DNA of 64,000 nt from Pseudomonas mendocina (GCA_037482215.1 CP148074.1:2790001-2854000); one strand, 5' to 3'. Shown: positions 16,313 through 25,995, counted from the stretch's first letter. A program made the numbers and translations. Notes: generated by a model not told the origin, from the letters alone.

Positions 16313-16887
16313 GCGAAAACTCTCTTTTATTTATTATCGAATCGCCAAACAGCGACCCATCAGGCATTGATGCCACACAACGACCCAGATAAGCAGCATC
16401 AAGCTGACTGGCACTCAATCACAAGCCCCAACGCAGTACCAGCATCGTAGTCTCAAAGTGAGCCACAACAGACAGATGGTGCACGCGGGCAACATCAATT
16501 CACCTGCCTAGCAGCATGATGCGGGTCAAGCAGCGCACGTAGCCCTAGTCCGCACACTGCGGACAGAGCGGTGAAAACTCGAAATTAAACGGGCGATCAA
16601 GCCGCCGACGCCTATGCCACATGACCAAGCGCATTGGAGATTCAACACAGGCGCCTGTACTGAGTGCGTGAAGGCCTGCGCTCAATCATGAGGATTTCTT
16701 GCTTTCATCACGAAAAATATGAGATTGCCTCATCATCCCGCTCAACCTGACAATCACTCCTGACACATTCACTGCGCCAATCAGCTCGTGACATGCCCGA
16801 GCACATATACGATCGCAGACATATCGACTCAAAGACCCATAGTCAAACATCGCTGTGGTCTTTAGAACTTCAGGTTACACAATCAAA
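16313..16887. other. 575-bp intergenic region
   Basis: Upstream of both benR and mesX, which are divergent, so it must hold both promoters. I see no coding frame and no strong hairpin or recognisable riboswitch core. Confidence 0.4.
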
Positions 16888-17871
16888 ATGGCTACAGACT
16901 TTAACTTCAACGTTAAAAGCATTCGCTTTGATGAGAATTACATTCCATCAGACAATACCCGACTGACAACAAACTTTGCCAACTTGGCCAGGGGAGCAAG
17001 TCGCAGAGAAAATTTGCTGAACACCCTTAGAATGATCGACAACCGCTTTAATGCGCTGGCTCATTGGGACAACCCCAATGGAGATCGTTATAGCATTGAG
17101 CTTGAAATCATATCAGCTGAATTAGAGGCAGAATTTAAACACAACGAAGACCCGCTGCCGCTGATCGAAGTATTGAAAACCAATATTATTGATCACCACA
17201 GCAATGAACGAATTGAAGGCATTACTGGCAATAGTTTCTCGTCGTATGTCAGGGACTATGACTTTAGTGTTTTGCTGCAAGCGCACAACAAAGGCAAGCA
17301 GCGTTTCGAGACACCAGAAAAATTTGGTGAACTGCACGGAAAGCTATTCAAAAAATTTGTCAGCTCCAGCGCATACCGCGACAACTTCAGCAAGCCGCCG
17401 GTCATCTGCCTGAGCGTCTCTAGCAGCAAAATCTACCGCCGCAGCGAAAACCAGCACCCCGTGCTAGGTTTCGAATACTTGCAGGATGAATACTCACTTA
17501 CGGATGAGTATTTCAAAAAGATGGGGCTAAAAGTTCGCTATTTTATGCCAGCCAATAGCGCCGCACCTTTTGCTTTTTATTTCTCAGGGGATCTTTTACT
17601 CGACTACACAGACTTGGAGCTGATTAGCACGATTAGCACCATGGATACCTTCCAGAAGATTTACCGGCCCGAGATTTACAACGCAAACTCCCCGGCAGGC
17701 AAGTGCTACCAGCCCAGCCTGAACAATCAAGACTATTCATTAACTCGAATTAATTATGATCGGGAAGAACGCAGCCGCCTGGCAGTTGAGCAAGGAAGGT
17801 TCGTCGAAGAAGTATTTATAAAACCCTACCAAACTGTTCTTGAACAGTGGTCCTCCAGTTACGCTGCCTGA
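16888..17871 (+). CDS. mesX: MesX (DUF1852), partner of methionine synthase MesD
   Basis: 327-aa protein of the DUF1852 family, recognised from MATDFNFNVKSIRFDENY at the start and the pairing with a short MetE-like gene. MesX is required for the oxygen-dependent, folate-independent methionine synthase MesD (family knowledge) and is thought to be an oxygenase-like factor. There is no signal peptide. I choose the ATG at 16888, which gives the family's usual N-terminus; the frame also allows a GTG at 16855. The gene is 21 bases upstream of mesD and certainly co-transcribed with it. Confidence 0.85.
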   Translation: MATDFNFNVKSIRFDENYIPSDNTRLTTNFANLARGASRRENLLNTLRMIDNRFNALAHWDNPNGDRYSIELEIISAELEAEFKHNEDPLPLIEVLKTNIIDHHSNERIEGITGNSFSSYVRDYDFSVLLQAHNKGKQRFETPEKFGELHGKLFKKFVSSSAYRDNFSKPPVICLSVSSSKIYRRSENQHPVLGFEYLQDEYSLTDEYFKKMGLKVRYFMPANSAAPFAFYFSGDLLLDYTDLELISTISTMDTFQKIYRPEIYNANSPAGKCYQPSLNNQDYSLTRINYDREERSRLAVEQGRFVEEVFIKPYQTVLEQWSSSYAA

Positions 17872-17892
17872 GTGATTTAAAAGGTCTTTATT

Positions 17893-18927
17893 GTGAAAAA
17901 ACTATTACCCACATCTACAGCAGGCAGTCTGCCAAAACCTTCTTGGCTTGCCGAACCTGAAAAGCTCTGGTCGCCCTGGAAACTACAAGGTGAAGAACTG
18001 GCAGAGGGCAAACAAGATGCGTTACGCGTTTCGTTGCAAGAGCAACTTCACGCAGGCATTGATATCGTCAGTGATGGCGAACAAACACGACAACACTTCG
18101 TTACGACCTTTATCGAGCACCTTGAAGGTGTGGATTTCGAAAAGCGCGAAACCGTCAGAATCCGCAATCGCTACGATGCCAGCGTACCGTCTGTAGTCGG
18201 CGAAGTTTCCCGGCCACACTCAGTATTCGTGGAAGATGCCAAGTTTTTACGCAAGCAAACGACGCAGCCGATTAAGTGGGCCCTCCCCGGCCCAATGACC
18301 ATGATCGACACACTCTACGACGGCCACTACAAAAGCCGTGAAAAGCTGGCGTGGGAGTTTGCCAAAATCCTCAACCAAGAAGCGCTTGAGCTAGAAGCAG
18401 CTGGCGTGGACATCATCCAATTTGATGAGCCTGCCTTTAACGTGTTCTTTGATGAAGTGAACGACTGGGGTGTTGCTACGTTGGAACGCGCCCTTGAAGG
18501 CCTCAAGTGTGAGACCGCCGTTCATATCTGCTACGGCTACGGCATCAAAGCCAATACCGACTGGAAAAAAACCTTAGGCTCAGAATGGCGACAATATGAA
18601 GAAGCCTTCCCTAAGTTGCAGAAGTCCAAGCTCGACATCATTTCACTGGAATGCCACAACTCCCGGGTACCGATGGACCTCATTGAGCTTATCCGCGGCA
18701 AAAAAGTGATGGTGGGCGCAATTGATGTGGCCACTGACACCATCGAAACACCCGAGGAAGTTGCCGACACATTACGTAAGGCCTTGCAGTTTGTAGACGC
18801 TGACAAGCTCTATCCATCAACCAACTGCGGCATGGCACCGTTGGCTCGTCGAGTGGCCAGGTGCAAGCTTCACGCACTGAGCGCTGGCGCAGAAATCATC
18901 CGTCAAGAACTGGCTGCTTCACGCTAG
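17893..18927 (+). CDS. mesD: MesD, core-MetE-type folate-independent methionine synthase
   Basis: 344-aa protein corresponding to the catalytic C-terminal half of MetE without its N-terminal half. It would methylate homocysteine, with a methyl donor other than methyltetrahydrofolate in the MesD group. Zinc-site residues are visible in VHICYGYG (His and Cys), ISLECHNS (Glu) and STNCGMAPL (Cys). The substrate strand IIQFDEPAFN is also present. GTG start. The upstream mesX gene distinguishes it from MesA, MesB and MesC types. A GC-rich hairpin follows the stop. Confidence 0.87.
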   Translation: MKKLLPTSTAGSLPKPSWLAEPEKLWSPWKLQGEELAEGKQDALRVSLQEQLHAGIDIVSDGEQTRQHFVTTFIEHLEGVDFEKRETVRIRNRYDASVPSVVGEVSRPHSVFVEDAKFLRKQTTQPIKWALPGPMTMIDTLYDGHYKSREKLAWEFAKILNQEALELEAAGVDIIQFDEPAFNVFFDEVNDWGVATLERALEGLKCETAVHICYGYGIKANTDWKKTLGSEWRQYEEAFPKLQKSKLDIISLECHNSRVPMDLIELIRGKKVMVGAIDVATDTIETPEEVADTLRKALQFVDADKLYPSTNCGMAPLARRVARCKLHALSAGAEIIRQELAASR

Positions 18928-18940
18928 TTAAGACACACAA

Positions 18941-18973
18941 CCCGCCCTGCATCCAGCGCTGGTGCAGGGCGGG
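18941..18973 (+). terminator. GC-rich hairpin after mesD
   Basis: CCCGCCCTGCA pairs perfectly with TGCAGGGCGGG around an 11-base loop, 14 bases after the stop. There is no U-tract, so it may stabilise the mRNA end or attenuate read-through into the flavin reductase rather than terminate fully. Confidence 0.5.
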
Positions 18974-19028
18974 CTCAAGCGCTTGAAGCCCCAAGCCGGG
19001 CAGCCGTTGAGTCTAATTAGGATCGTCT

Positions 19029-19634
19029 ATGCCAGGTGTAAATCCTGCTATTGAGCCACTGAGTTTCCGTAAAGCCTTGGGCAACTTTGCATCCGGGATA
19101 ACCGTCATCACATCACGTATAAACGATGAGCAGCTCGGTTTTACATGCCAGTCATTTTACAGCGTGTCAGTGAACCCGCCGCTGGTGTCGTTTAGCGTCA
19201 TGTCCACCTCTGCGAGCTATCCACGCATCCGTCAGGCAGGCCGCTTTGCCGTTAACATCCTGAGCGATCAACAGGTGGATATTTCTAATCAGTTCGCTCG
19301 CCAAGGCTCAGATAAGTGGCGAGGTGTGTCGTGGTATGACTCCCCGCTGGGCAACCCACTTATCACTAACAGCCTGCATTGGCTGGATTGTGAAATTCAC
19401 GCTGAATATCAGGCAGGCGATCATCTGATCGTTATAGGTGAAGTTAAAGCTCTCAGCCGTGATGAGGCAGGCGCGCCTCAGCCGCTGCTGTATTTCAAAG
19501 GTCAGTACTGCACCCTTGAGGCGCCTAATGGCACGCCGTTGAACCTGCCAGAAAAAAGGCATACCGTGAAGAAAACGTCTCAACAGTTTGCTGAAGGGAT
19601 TGAAATGCGGAACAGCGGGACTATGCATCGCTGA
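19029..19634 (+). CDS. flavin reductase (DIM6/NTAB-type)
   Basis: 201-aa NAD(P)H:flavin oxidoreductase-like protein with the FMN-binding split-barrel signature FRKALGNFASGITVITSR, then GFTCQSFYSVSVNPPLVSFSV (shown as FYSVSVNPPLVSFSV) and RFAVNILSDQQ. Such enzymes supply reduced flavin to monooxygenases. It is about 100 bases after mesD on the same strand, so a role as the reductant source for MesX/MesD is a reasonable inference. A role with the distant NtaA-type oxygenase is also possible. Confidence 0.87.
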   Translation: MPGVNPAIEPLSFRKALGNFASGITVITSRINDEQLGFTCQSFYSVSVNPPLVSFSVMSTSASYPRIRQAGRFAVNILSDQQVDISNQFARQGSDKWRGVSWYDSPLGNPLITNSLHWLDCEIHAEYQAGDHLIVIGEVKALSRDEAGAPQPLLYFKGQYCTLEAPNGTPLNLPEKRHTVKKTSQQFAEGIEMRNSGTMHR

Positions 19635-19659
19635 GAACTAAGCCAGACTACATATTGAA

Positions 19660-19688
19660 GCGAACGCCCGCTCAACACGGGCGTTCGC
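19660..19688. terminator. bidirectional hairpin between convergent genes
   Basis: GCGAACGCCCG and CGGGCGTTCGC pair perfectly around a 7-base loop, between the convergent flavin reductase and antiporter genes. Confidence 0.6.
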
Positions 19689-19694
19689 TCCACG

Positions 19695-21497
19695 CTATTG
19701 CGCCTGCGGCTGAATCACCGCCAGCAATGTCCAGCCAGTAGCGGGCTTGAGCTGGCTGTCACTGCTGACCACATGCACCCAACCGCTCGGGTCACGAGCA
19801 AACAACACCGTTGCACGCTCACCGTGTAGCGCCTGGTAATCCTCCCAGGTGAAGCCCTCGGTCAGCGTGGTGCTGTAAAACTCCGCACCTTTCGCCAGCA
19901 AGCTGGCCAGCTTGCTGTAGGTCAGACTGTCGTTACCTAGCAGCTTGCCGCGATGCTTGTCGCTGGTACGGTGCTTGTCGCTGCGGCGGCTCTCCTGGCT
20001 GTGGGCCAAGCTAAACAGGCGCTGATGGCCGAAGTCATGGCGGAAGCGCATCACCGCCAAGGTATTCAGCTCACCAGACGGAGAAAGCGCCAGCAGATGG
20101 CCCAGGCCGATCAAATCCAAGTGGGCCTCGGCGTGCTGGGAAGCCGGGTTGCCGAAATAAGTCGGCAGCCCTTCCATACGCGCCGCGCTGATGTTTTCCC
20201 AGCTGGAATCAGTCAGCAACACGCGGCTGCCCAACTGCTGGAGTGCCTTGCCAATCTCCCGCGCCGGGCCGTTAGCGCCAATAATCAGGAAGCCACTCGG
20301 CGCAGGCTCAGCCACATTCAGTAAACGGGCGATTGGGCGTGCTGTCGCGCTTTGCACAACAACGGTGCCGATGATCACCGCGAACGTCAGGGGTACCAAC
20401 AGCAGCGCGCCTTCATAGCCCGCCTCGTCCAAGCGAATCGCGAATATGGCCGAAACTGCCGCCGCAACAATGCCCCGTGGCGCGATCCACGCCAGCAAGG
20501 CGCGCTCGCGCCAGTTCAGGCTGGAGCCTGCCGTAGAGATGAGCATGTTCAGTGGCCGGGCGACCAATTGAATCACCAGCAGCAGAATCAACACCGCAGG
20601 GCCCAACGCCAGCAATGCGCTGAGATCCAGCCGTGCAGCAAGGAGGATGAACAGACCGGAGATCAACAAAACACTGAGGTTCTCCTTGAAGTGCAGAATG
20701 TGCTGCACATCGACGCCGCGCATATTGGCCAGCCACATGCCCATCAGCGTTACCGCCAGCAAGCCTGACTCATGCATGAGCTGGTTGGAGCCAATAAAGA
20801 TGCCCAGTACCGCCGCCAGCGCTGCAAGGTTGTGCAGATACTCTGGTAGCCATTGGCGACGCAACACCACACCCAGCAACCAGCCACCGGCAATGCCCAA
20901 CACAGTGCCACAGGCGATCACACCGCCGAACACCATCAGACTGTGGCTAAGGCCCTCACCCGATGCACTGGCGATAATAAAGCTGTACACCACCACCGCC
21001 AGCAACGCGCCGATAGGATCGATCACGATCCCTTCCCAGCGCAGGATATTGGCAATCGAAGCCCGCGGTCGCACAACCCGCAGCATCGGCACAATCACCG
21101 TCGGCCCGGTCACCAGCGTTAACGTCCCCAGTAGCAGCGACAACAGCCAATCAAAGCCCAGCAACCAATGCGTAGCCAGCGTAATCACCGCCCAGGTCGC
21201 CAGCGCACCGACCGTCACCAGCCGCTGCACCACACTGCCGATCTCACGCCACTGCGAGAGGTGCAGCGTCAAACTGCCTTCAAACAAAATCAGCGCCACC
21301 GCCATCGACACCAACGGCATCAGCAATGGCCCGAACAGCTCCTGCGGATCAAGCCAGCCCAACACCGGCCCAGCCAGAATGCCGCTTAACAACAAAAACA
21401 AAATCGCCGGCAGCTTTAAACGCCACGCCAGCCACTGACAGGCCAACGCGGCTAATCCGATACCGCCAAAGGCCAATAAAATTTGGGTTTCGTTCAT
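19695..21497 (-). CDS. CPA1-family Na+(K+)/H+ antiporter with TrkA-N domain
   Basis: 600-aa inner-membrane cation/proton antiporter. About twelve membrane helices span residues 1-390 (LLSGILAGPVLGWL, AVALILFEGSLTL, GPTVIVPMLRVV, WIAPRGIVAAAVSA). From about 395 there is a Rossmann TrkA-N-like regulatory domain (GFLIIGANGPAREIGKAL) and a short C-terminal domain. The acidic pair of the transport site is suggested by WEGIVIDPIGALLAV. Likely role: pH or salt homeostasis. Stands alone. Confidence 0.9.
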   Translation of the reverse strand: MNETQILLAFGGIGLAALACQWLAWRLKLPAILFLLLSGILAGPVLGWLDPQELFGPLLMPLVSMAVALILFEGSLTLHLSQWREIGSVVQRLVTVGALATWAVITLATHWLLGFDWLLSLLLGTLTLVTGPTVIVPMLRVVRPRASIANILRWEGIVIDPIGALLAVVVYSFIIASASGEGLSHSLMVFGGVIACGTVLGIAGGWLLGVVLRRQWLPEYLHNLAALAAVLGIFIGSNQLMHESGLLAVTLMGMWLANMRGVDVQHILHFKENLSVLLISGLFILLAARLDLSALLALGPAVLILLLVIQLVARPLNMLISTAGSSLNWRERALLAWIAPRGIVAAAVSAIFAIRLDEAGYEGALLLVPLTFAVIIGTVVVQSATARPIARLLNVAEPAPSGFLIIGANGPAREIGKALQQLGSRVLLTDSSWENISAARMEGLPTYFGNPASQHAEAHLDLIGLGHLLALSPSGELNTLAVMRFRHDFGHQRLFSLAHSQESRRSDKHRTSDKHRGKLLGNDSLTYSKLASLLAKGAEFYSTTLTEGFTWEDYQALHGERATVLFARDPSGWVHVVSSDSQLKPATGWTLLAVIQPQAQ

Positions 21498-21682
21498 TAA
21501 TGCTTCGTCCTTCGATGAGCAGGCATTGAAAGACTAGCTAATGGCGGGATGGTTCAGGGGAATATTTGCGTTAATGAGTTACGGCATACTTATGCAGTTA
21601 TTCTTGTTGGCAGTACCGCAGGTGGTATAGCTGGCGGAGGTTCCGCCGACACTTTCGCTGCTGAGCTAGGGGAGCTTGCCCA

Positions 21683-22045
21683 TTGGGACGTGTTCTAACT
21701 CCACAAGACCGAGCCAAAATCCAAATAGCATTGGCAGACGCCTTTGTTGACAACGCGGTGGACTATAAGGCGATAGCAAAGCAAGTGCGTGACTACGACC
21801 CCGAGATTGTCCGGGACATACTCTTTGAGGACGTTGCTCCAGTGTGCTTTAGCAATCTTGAAACCCCTGTACCGCCTATATGGACAGGGTTCGATACCCA
21901 GTGGCTGCTGAGCGAAATAGACAAACAGACCCGTGCTCGCGAGGCCAGCTGGATAAAGCGTCGGCAGGACAGTTTAAAAATTGCCTGGTTACGATATAGC
22001 TATGGCTATATCTGGAAAGAGATTAGTGCATGCCGCGAAGCGTAA
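21683..22045 (+). CDS. DUF7079-like hypothetical protein
   Basis: 120-aa cytosolic protein. The pattern ALADAFVDNAVDYKAIAKQ, then EDVAPVCFSNLETPVPPIW and GFDTQWLLSEI resembles a small family annotated DUF7079, whose function is unknown. The start is a TTG with GGGGAG eight bases upstream; no ATG is available near it. It precedes another hypothetical by about 50 bases on the same strand. Confidence 0.65.
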   Translation: MGRVLTPQDRAKIQIALADAFVDNAVDYKAIAKQVRDYDPEIVRDILFEDVAPVCFSNLETPVPPIWTGFDTQWLLSEIDKQTRAREASWIKRRQDSLKIAWLRYSYGYIWKEISACREA

Positions 22046-22098
22046 GCTGAGGCTTATTGCAGGGAAGCAAGTCGGCATAATTTATAAGGAAAGCTACA

Positions 22099-22824
22099 GT
22101 GAACAAACCCACCCTCAGCCTGCTGGCGCTGATGTTAATTGCCCTCAACTGCCAAGCAGAAATCACCGAGGCACAGATTGCAGCCGACTGCGCAAAGATC
22201 AGCCAGCACGCGCAGCAAGGCGAAGCCTTCTACAAAGCCAAGAACTACCCCAAAGCACGGGAATCCTTTGAACTGCAGGCGGCGTGGCAGGAAGAGTGTG
22301 ATGTGGGGGATCAGGACCGACTAGCCACTGCTTACAACAATGTCGCACTGACCTGGATTCGCCAGGGCGAATACCGCAAAGCACAGGCTTGGCTGGCCAT
22401 CATGCCGAATGACAAAAAGTCGAAGTACAACCTCTCGCTGATTCAGGACAAGCTGGATGCCCTGCCGAAGCCAACCTCGCTTTCAGGCGAATATTGGCGA
22501 TACGCCAGGCTCAGCACGTTTCAGATCCTCACATTGAAACCACTCAAAATCGATACATACCAAGCGGACTGGCAAGGTGTGTACTTTGGTCCGCGGGCCC
22601 TTTACTACGGCCCAAACCTGGGCGATTTCAGCGAAGTGGTGACCTTGAAAAATGGTGAGGGCGATATCGTTCTTAGAGAGAGTGATGACGCAGAACCCTG
22701 CATACTTTCACTGACGAAGTCGTCAGATGGAAACGGCCTTACCATCAAACAAAGTAGTGATAGTTGGCACTGCGGTTTCGGCCATAACGTCAGTGCAGAC
22801 GGAGACTATTTGCGGGTGAACTGA
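22099..22824 (+). CDS. exported TPR-like hypothetical protein
   Basis: 241-aa protein with a Sec signal peptide (NKPTLSLLALMLIALNCQA). Residues about 30-110 contain two TPR-like helical pairs (FYKAKNYPKARESFELQAAW and TWIRQGEYRKAQAWLAIM). A beta-rich C-terminal half follows with paired cysteines. GTG start with AAGGAAAG upstream. I do not recognise the family. Likely periplasmic. Confidence 0.72.
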   Translation: MNKPTLSLLALMLIALNCQAEITEAQIAADCAKISQHAQQGEAFYKAKNYPKARESFELQAAWQEECDVGDQDRLATAYNNVALTWIRQGEYRKAQAWLAIMPNDKKSKYNLSLIQDKLDALPKPTSLSGEYWRYARLSTFQILTLKPLKIDTYQADWQGVYFGPRALYYGPNLGDFSEVVTLKNGEGDIVLRESDDAEPCILSLTKSSDGNGLTIKQSSDSWHCGFGHNVSADGDYLRVN

Positions 22825-23089
22825 CCTGTGATCAGAGCCGAGGGCTTAAATAAATCTGTCCCCATTTCTTTTCAATCTCGTAAACGCACTATGACCGCTC
22901 CCAGCCGATATCGCCCGCATCAACTTAGCGTACCCTCACCCGCACTTCTTGATAAGGCCTGCTAGCCCAGCAACACAAAATCGTCTGTGTAAGTGGGGTA
23001 GAACCTGTGTGCGGTATTCGAGAGCCTGTGCAGCCTCGTTATAGAACTGCAAAATGTCCGGGATTAGTGACCACTACACCTGTACAGCA
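22825..23089. other. intergenic region left of the IS
   Basis: Contains AAATAAATCTGTCCCC at about 22849, matching the end of the palindromic element at 5321-5382. No gene is seen. Confidence 0.4.
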
Positions 23090-23128
23090 TGAATCGCCCC
23101 GGGTTTCGTGGAGGCCGTTTCGTTTAAG

Positions 23129-23971
23129 TCAGGCCGCCATGGCCTGACTTGCTTGTTGCTGGTGGAAGTTTGCCTCAGCCTCCGCAGGCGGGATATACCC
23201 GATTGAGCTCAACAGCCGCTGGTGGTTGTACCAGTGCACCCATTTCAAGGTCGCCATCTCAACAGCTTCACGACTCTTCCATGACTGCCGGTAAATCAGT
23301 TCAGCCTTGTACAGCCCGTTGATAGTCTCGGCCAAGGCGTTGTCGTAGCTGTCGCCCTTGCTGCCAACCGAAGGCTCAATGCCGGCCTCTGCCAGCCGCT
23401 CGGTATAGCGGATCGAGACGTACTGACTGCCACGGTCGCTATGGTGAATCAGGCCACCCATACGATGTGGCTGTCGGGCGTACAGCGCTTGCTCCAGGGC
23501 ATCCAGCACGAAGTCGGTCTTCATGCTGGTACTGACTCGCCAGCCGACGATGCGCCGTGCAAAGACGTCAATCACGAACGCCACGTACAGCCAGCCTTGC
23601 CAGGTCGAGACATAGGTGAAATCCGACACCCACAGCTGGTTCGGGCGCTCAGCATGGAACTGGCGTTGGACACGATCCAGCGGACACAGCGACTTGTCGC
23701 CGGCCACCGTCGTCCGTACAACCTGGCCACGCCTAATTCCCTGCAACCCAGCTCGCCGCATTAGCCGCTCCACCGTACATCTGGCGACCTTGAGGCCCTC
23801 TCGCAGTAACTGCTTCCAAACCTTCACCGCGCCATAGCACTGCATGTTGGTATCCCACACGCGCTGGATCTCCAAGCTCAACGCCTCATCGCGCTGAGCA
23901 CGGCAACAACGCAGTGCCGGATTGCGCAGTTGGGCCGCATGTCTGCGGTAACCGGACGGGGCGATCTGCAA
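23129..23971 (-). CDS. IS3-family transposase OrfB (DDE integrase core)
   Basis: Catalytic part of the transposase. The DDE residues are in WVSDFTYVS (first Asp), LIHHSDRGSQY (second Asp) and DSYDNALAETINGLYK (Glu), with the C-terminal WVHWYNHQRLLSSIGY signature. The frame is open upstream of the first ATG to overlap OrfA ([19 protein letters not shown] precedes MQIAPSGYR as a leucine-start variant). The full product is therefore most likely an OrfAB fusion made by frameshifting near 24030. It appears intact. Confidence 0.93.
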   Translation of the reverse strand: MQIAPSGYRRHAAQLRNPALRCCRAQRDEALSLEIQRVWDTNMQCYGAVKVWKQLLREGLKVARCTVERLMRRAGLQGIRRGQVVRTTVAGDKSLCPLDRVQRQFHAERPNQLWVSDFTYVSTWQGWLYVAFVIDVFARRIVGWRVSTSMKTDFVLDALEQALYARQPHRMGGLIHHSDRGSQYVSIRYTERLAEAGIEPSVGSKGDSYDNALAETINGLYKAELIYRQSWKSREAVEMATLKWVHWYNHQRLLSSIGYIPPAEAEANFHQQQASQAMAA

Positions 23972-24027
23972 GACACGGCAGATCGACTCGACCCCGAGAC
24001 GGTCACGGTACTGATCGACAAAAGCCC

Positions 24028-24351
24028 TCAGGACTTGGTGCGGCGGTCGAGCTCCGCCTGGGCAAAATACGCACTGGCCAGACGCAGAATTTCATTGGCC
24101 TTGCGCAATTCCCGGTTCTCCCGCTCCAACGCCTTGATGCGTTCGCGCTCTTCGGTGGTCGGGCCTGGACGCTGGCCTGCGTCGGTCTGATGGCGGCGAA
24201 TCCAGCCATGCAACGTTTGCGCTGCACAGCCAATCTTCGGCGCGATGGCTTCAATGGCGGCCCACTCGGAGGGGTAGTCGTTCAGGTGTTCCAGAACCAT
24301 GCGCACGGCACGTTCACGGACTTCAGGGGAGTAGGTCGTAGTCTTTTTCAT
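24028..24351 (-). CDS. IS3-family transposase OrfA
   Basis: 107-aa DNA-binding part of the transposase, with a helix-turn-helix ([16 protein letters not shown] to [11 protein letters not shown]) and a leucine-zipper-like tail [20 protein letters not shown]. It ends in the region where the OrfB frame opens, which fits programmed frameshifting. The gene starts 50 bases inside the right terminal repeat. Confidence 0.92.
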   Translation of the reverse strand: MKKTTTYSPEVRERAVRMVLEHLNDYPSEWAAIEAIAPKIGCAAQTLHGWIRRHQTDAGQRPGPTTEERERIKALERENRELRKANEILRLASAYFAQAELDRRTKS

Positions 24352-24456
24352 GGCCTCATCTTCTCAAGAGTTGAGGCCTCCACGAAACCCGGGGCGATTC
24401 AGGAAGCTCAATGACGGCTATTGGCCGAAACTTGCCCTTGCCATCAACACACCTAC

Positions 24457-25620
24457 TTACCCTACCCTCACCCACTCCACCCGATTCCTCCCTTCCGATT
24501 TCCCTCGATACAACGCCCTGTCCGCCTGTTGCAGCGAGTCATCCAATGCTTGGGCGCTGGTGAAGGGATCGGAGACGCCAATGGTGACGGTGCAGCGTAT
24601 GGGTTGCTTGGGGTCGAGACCGGGGACTTGGCTTTGTTCAATGGCGGCACGGGCGCGTTCGGCCAGTTGCAGGGCGCCTTCGCGGTCGGTGTCGAGGGCG
24701 ATCAGGGCGAATTCTTCGCCGCCTAGACGGCAGACGAGGTCACCTTTGCGGGCGTTGCTGACGAGGATGTTAGCGACGTGCACCAGCACCTGATCTCCGG
24801 TTTTGTGCCCGTGGGTGTCGTTGATGCGTTTGAAGTGATCGACATCGACGATCAGGACAAAGGCTTTGCCCGCTGTACGGGAGCGAAAATGACTCTCCAG
24901 ACCATCGACCATGCCGCGCCGGTTAAGCAGGCGTGTAAGTGGGTCATGGGTGGCCAAGGTGCGCAGTTCGTCCGTGAGGCGTCGCAGCACCAGCCAGACG
25001 AGGCTGGGCGGTAATACGGTGCCGAGGAAGGACATATAAATGTAAAAGATCACCTGAAAGCGGCTGCTCAAATTCAGGGCTTCCAGACCGCCATCAAGAA
25101 TGATGAAAAACTTGATGCCGTTGAGAATACAGATGCCGCCAATGAGCAAGGCAAATACGACAATCTCGGCGCGCAGGTCTTTGGCAAAGCTGGAGCGCCC
25201 ATAGACCAGTGAGGCTGTCATGCCGAAGAACAGCATCGAGCACACCCCAGCTAACAGCACATGCCGAGCAACCGGCCCTAATATTTGATCCAGCACGAGC
25301 TGCAATAGGGTGTAACCCACTGCTACCGCCAGCATGGGCCGCAGTACGGGGGTTGAGTAGCCAAAAAAACGCATACCGCCAAGGCAGTAAGCCACAGGGG
25401 CGCAGAGTGTCATGGTGTGGTTGATGATGTTCACCAAGCCTTCTCGGTCTGACCCTTCCACCACTTGAAGAATGTAGGCGATACCCAGCAACAGGCTACC
25501 GAGGGCGAAGACTTCCATACCGAATTTCTTGCCGTTCAGCCGAGTGCTGATCAGCAGGAACATGGCGCTAAAACACAGCAGATGCACGCAGAGCATGCTG
25601 ATGATGACAGTGGTGACCAT
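24457..25620 (-). CDS. membrane-anchored diguanylate cyclase
   Basis: 387-aa enzyme making cyclic di-GMP. The N-terminal 215 residues form about six membrane helices acting as a sensor. The C-terminal GGDEF domain has an intact active site GGEEF (CRLGGEEFALIAL) and an inhibitory RxxD I-site five residues earlier (RKGD). DVDHFKRINDTHGHKTGD is the usual nucleotide-binding stretch. The IS3 element lies 55 bases beyond its stop, so the coding region is untouched. Signal sensed is unknown. Confidence 0.92.
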   Translation of the reverse strand: MVTTVIISMLCVHLLCFSAMFLLISTRLNGKKFGMEVFALGSLLLGIAYILQVVEGSDREGLVNIINHTMTLCAPVAYCLGGMRFFGYSTPVLRPMLAVAVGYTLLQLVLDQILGPVARHVLLAGVCSMLFFGMTASLVYGRSSFAKDLRAEIVVFALLIGGICILNGIKFFIILDGGLEALNLSSRFQVIFYIYMSFLGTVLPPSLVWLVLRRLTDELRTLATHDPLTRLLNRRGMVDGLESHFRSRTAGKAFVLIVDVDHFKRINDTHGHKTGDQVLVHVANILVSNARKGDLVCRLGGEEFALIALDTDREGALQLAERARAAIEQSQVPGLDPKQPIRCTVTIGVSDPFTSAQALDDSLQQADRALYRGKSEGRNRVEWVRVG

Positions 25621-25995
25621 GACTTCTCACAAATGGAGTGACTACTGAAGTCGGCCGTCAAGCAACCGGGCCTGTTCGTGCGCGCTTCAGACAAGAGAAG
25701 ACGCTTGCGCACTTGCTCTTCGTTAATTCGATCGCCAGTTCAGTGCTGAGGCGCCTCCAGTAAGGATCGCGTGCTCAGAGCACATTTATATAACTGCACG
25801 ACTGTTCTACAAAGCTGATCGTAATGGCTATTTGCTCTATCTGGCAAACCATCTACATCGCCAAGTTATAAGTAAGACGAAAGTATTATCTAGACTCGAC
25901 GAACCGAACGCCCCCACATATGAAAACGCCCGGCATTCACCGGGCGCTTTTTCATAAACGTCTTAATTACGCAGCGTTACTGCCATTTGCCGCCC
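25621..25995. other. gene-free region with a terminator
   Basis: Promoter side of the diguanylate cyclase gene. The only clear structure is the hairpin at 25927-25952. Confidence 0.4.
25927..25952. terminator. bidirectional rho-independent terminator
   Basis: CGCCCGG CATTCA CCGGGCG followed by CTTTTTC on the plus strand, and by TTTTC on the minus strand. It ends the decayed permease gene on the minus strand. Confidence 0.75.

Larger units (their letters stand above)
23090..24401 (-). mobile_element. complete IS3-family insertion sequence
   Basis: 1312 bp bounded by perfect 27-bp terminal inverted repeats that begin TGAATCGCCCCGGGTTTCGT. Two overlapping-frame transposase genes lie on the minus strand, as in IS3 elements. 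The bases immediately outside (GCA left, GGA right) do not form a target duplication. Confidence 0.95.

Noticed and set aside
16313..16887. SAM or other methionine riboswitch upstream of mesX
   Set aside because: I could not find the conserved cores or a suitable set of paired helices.
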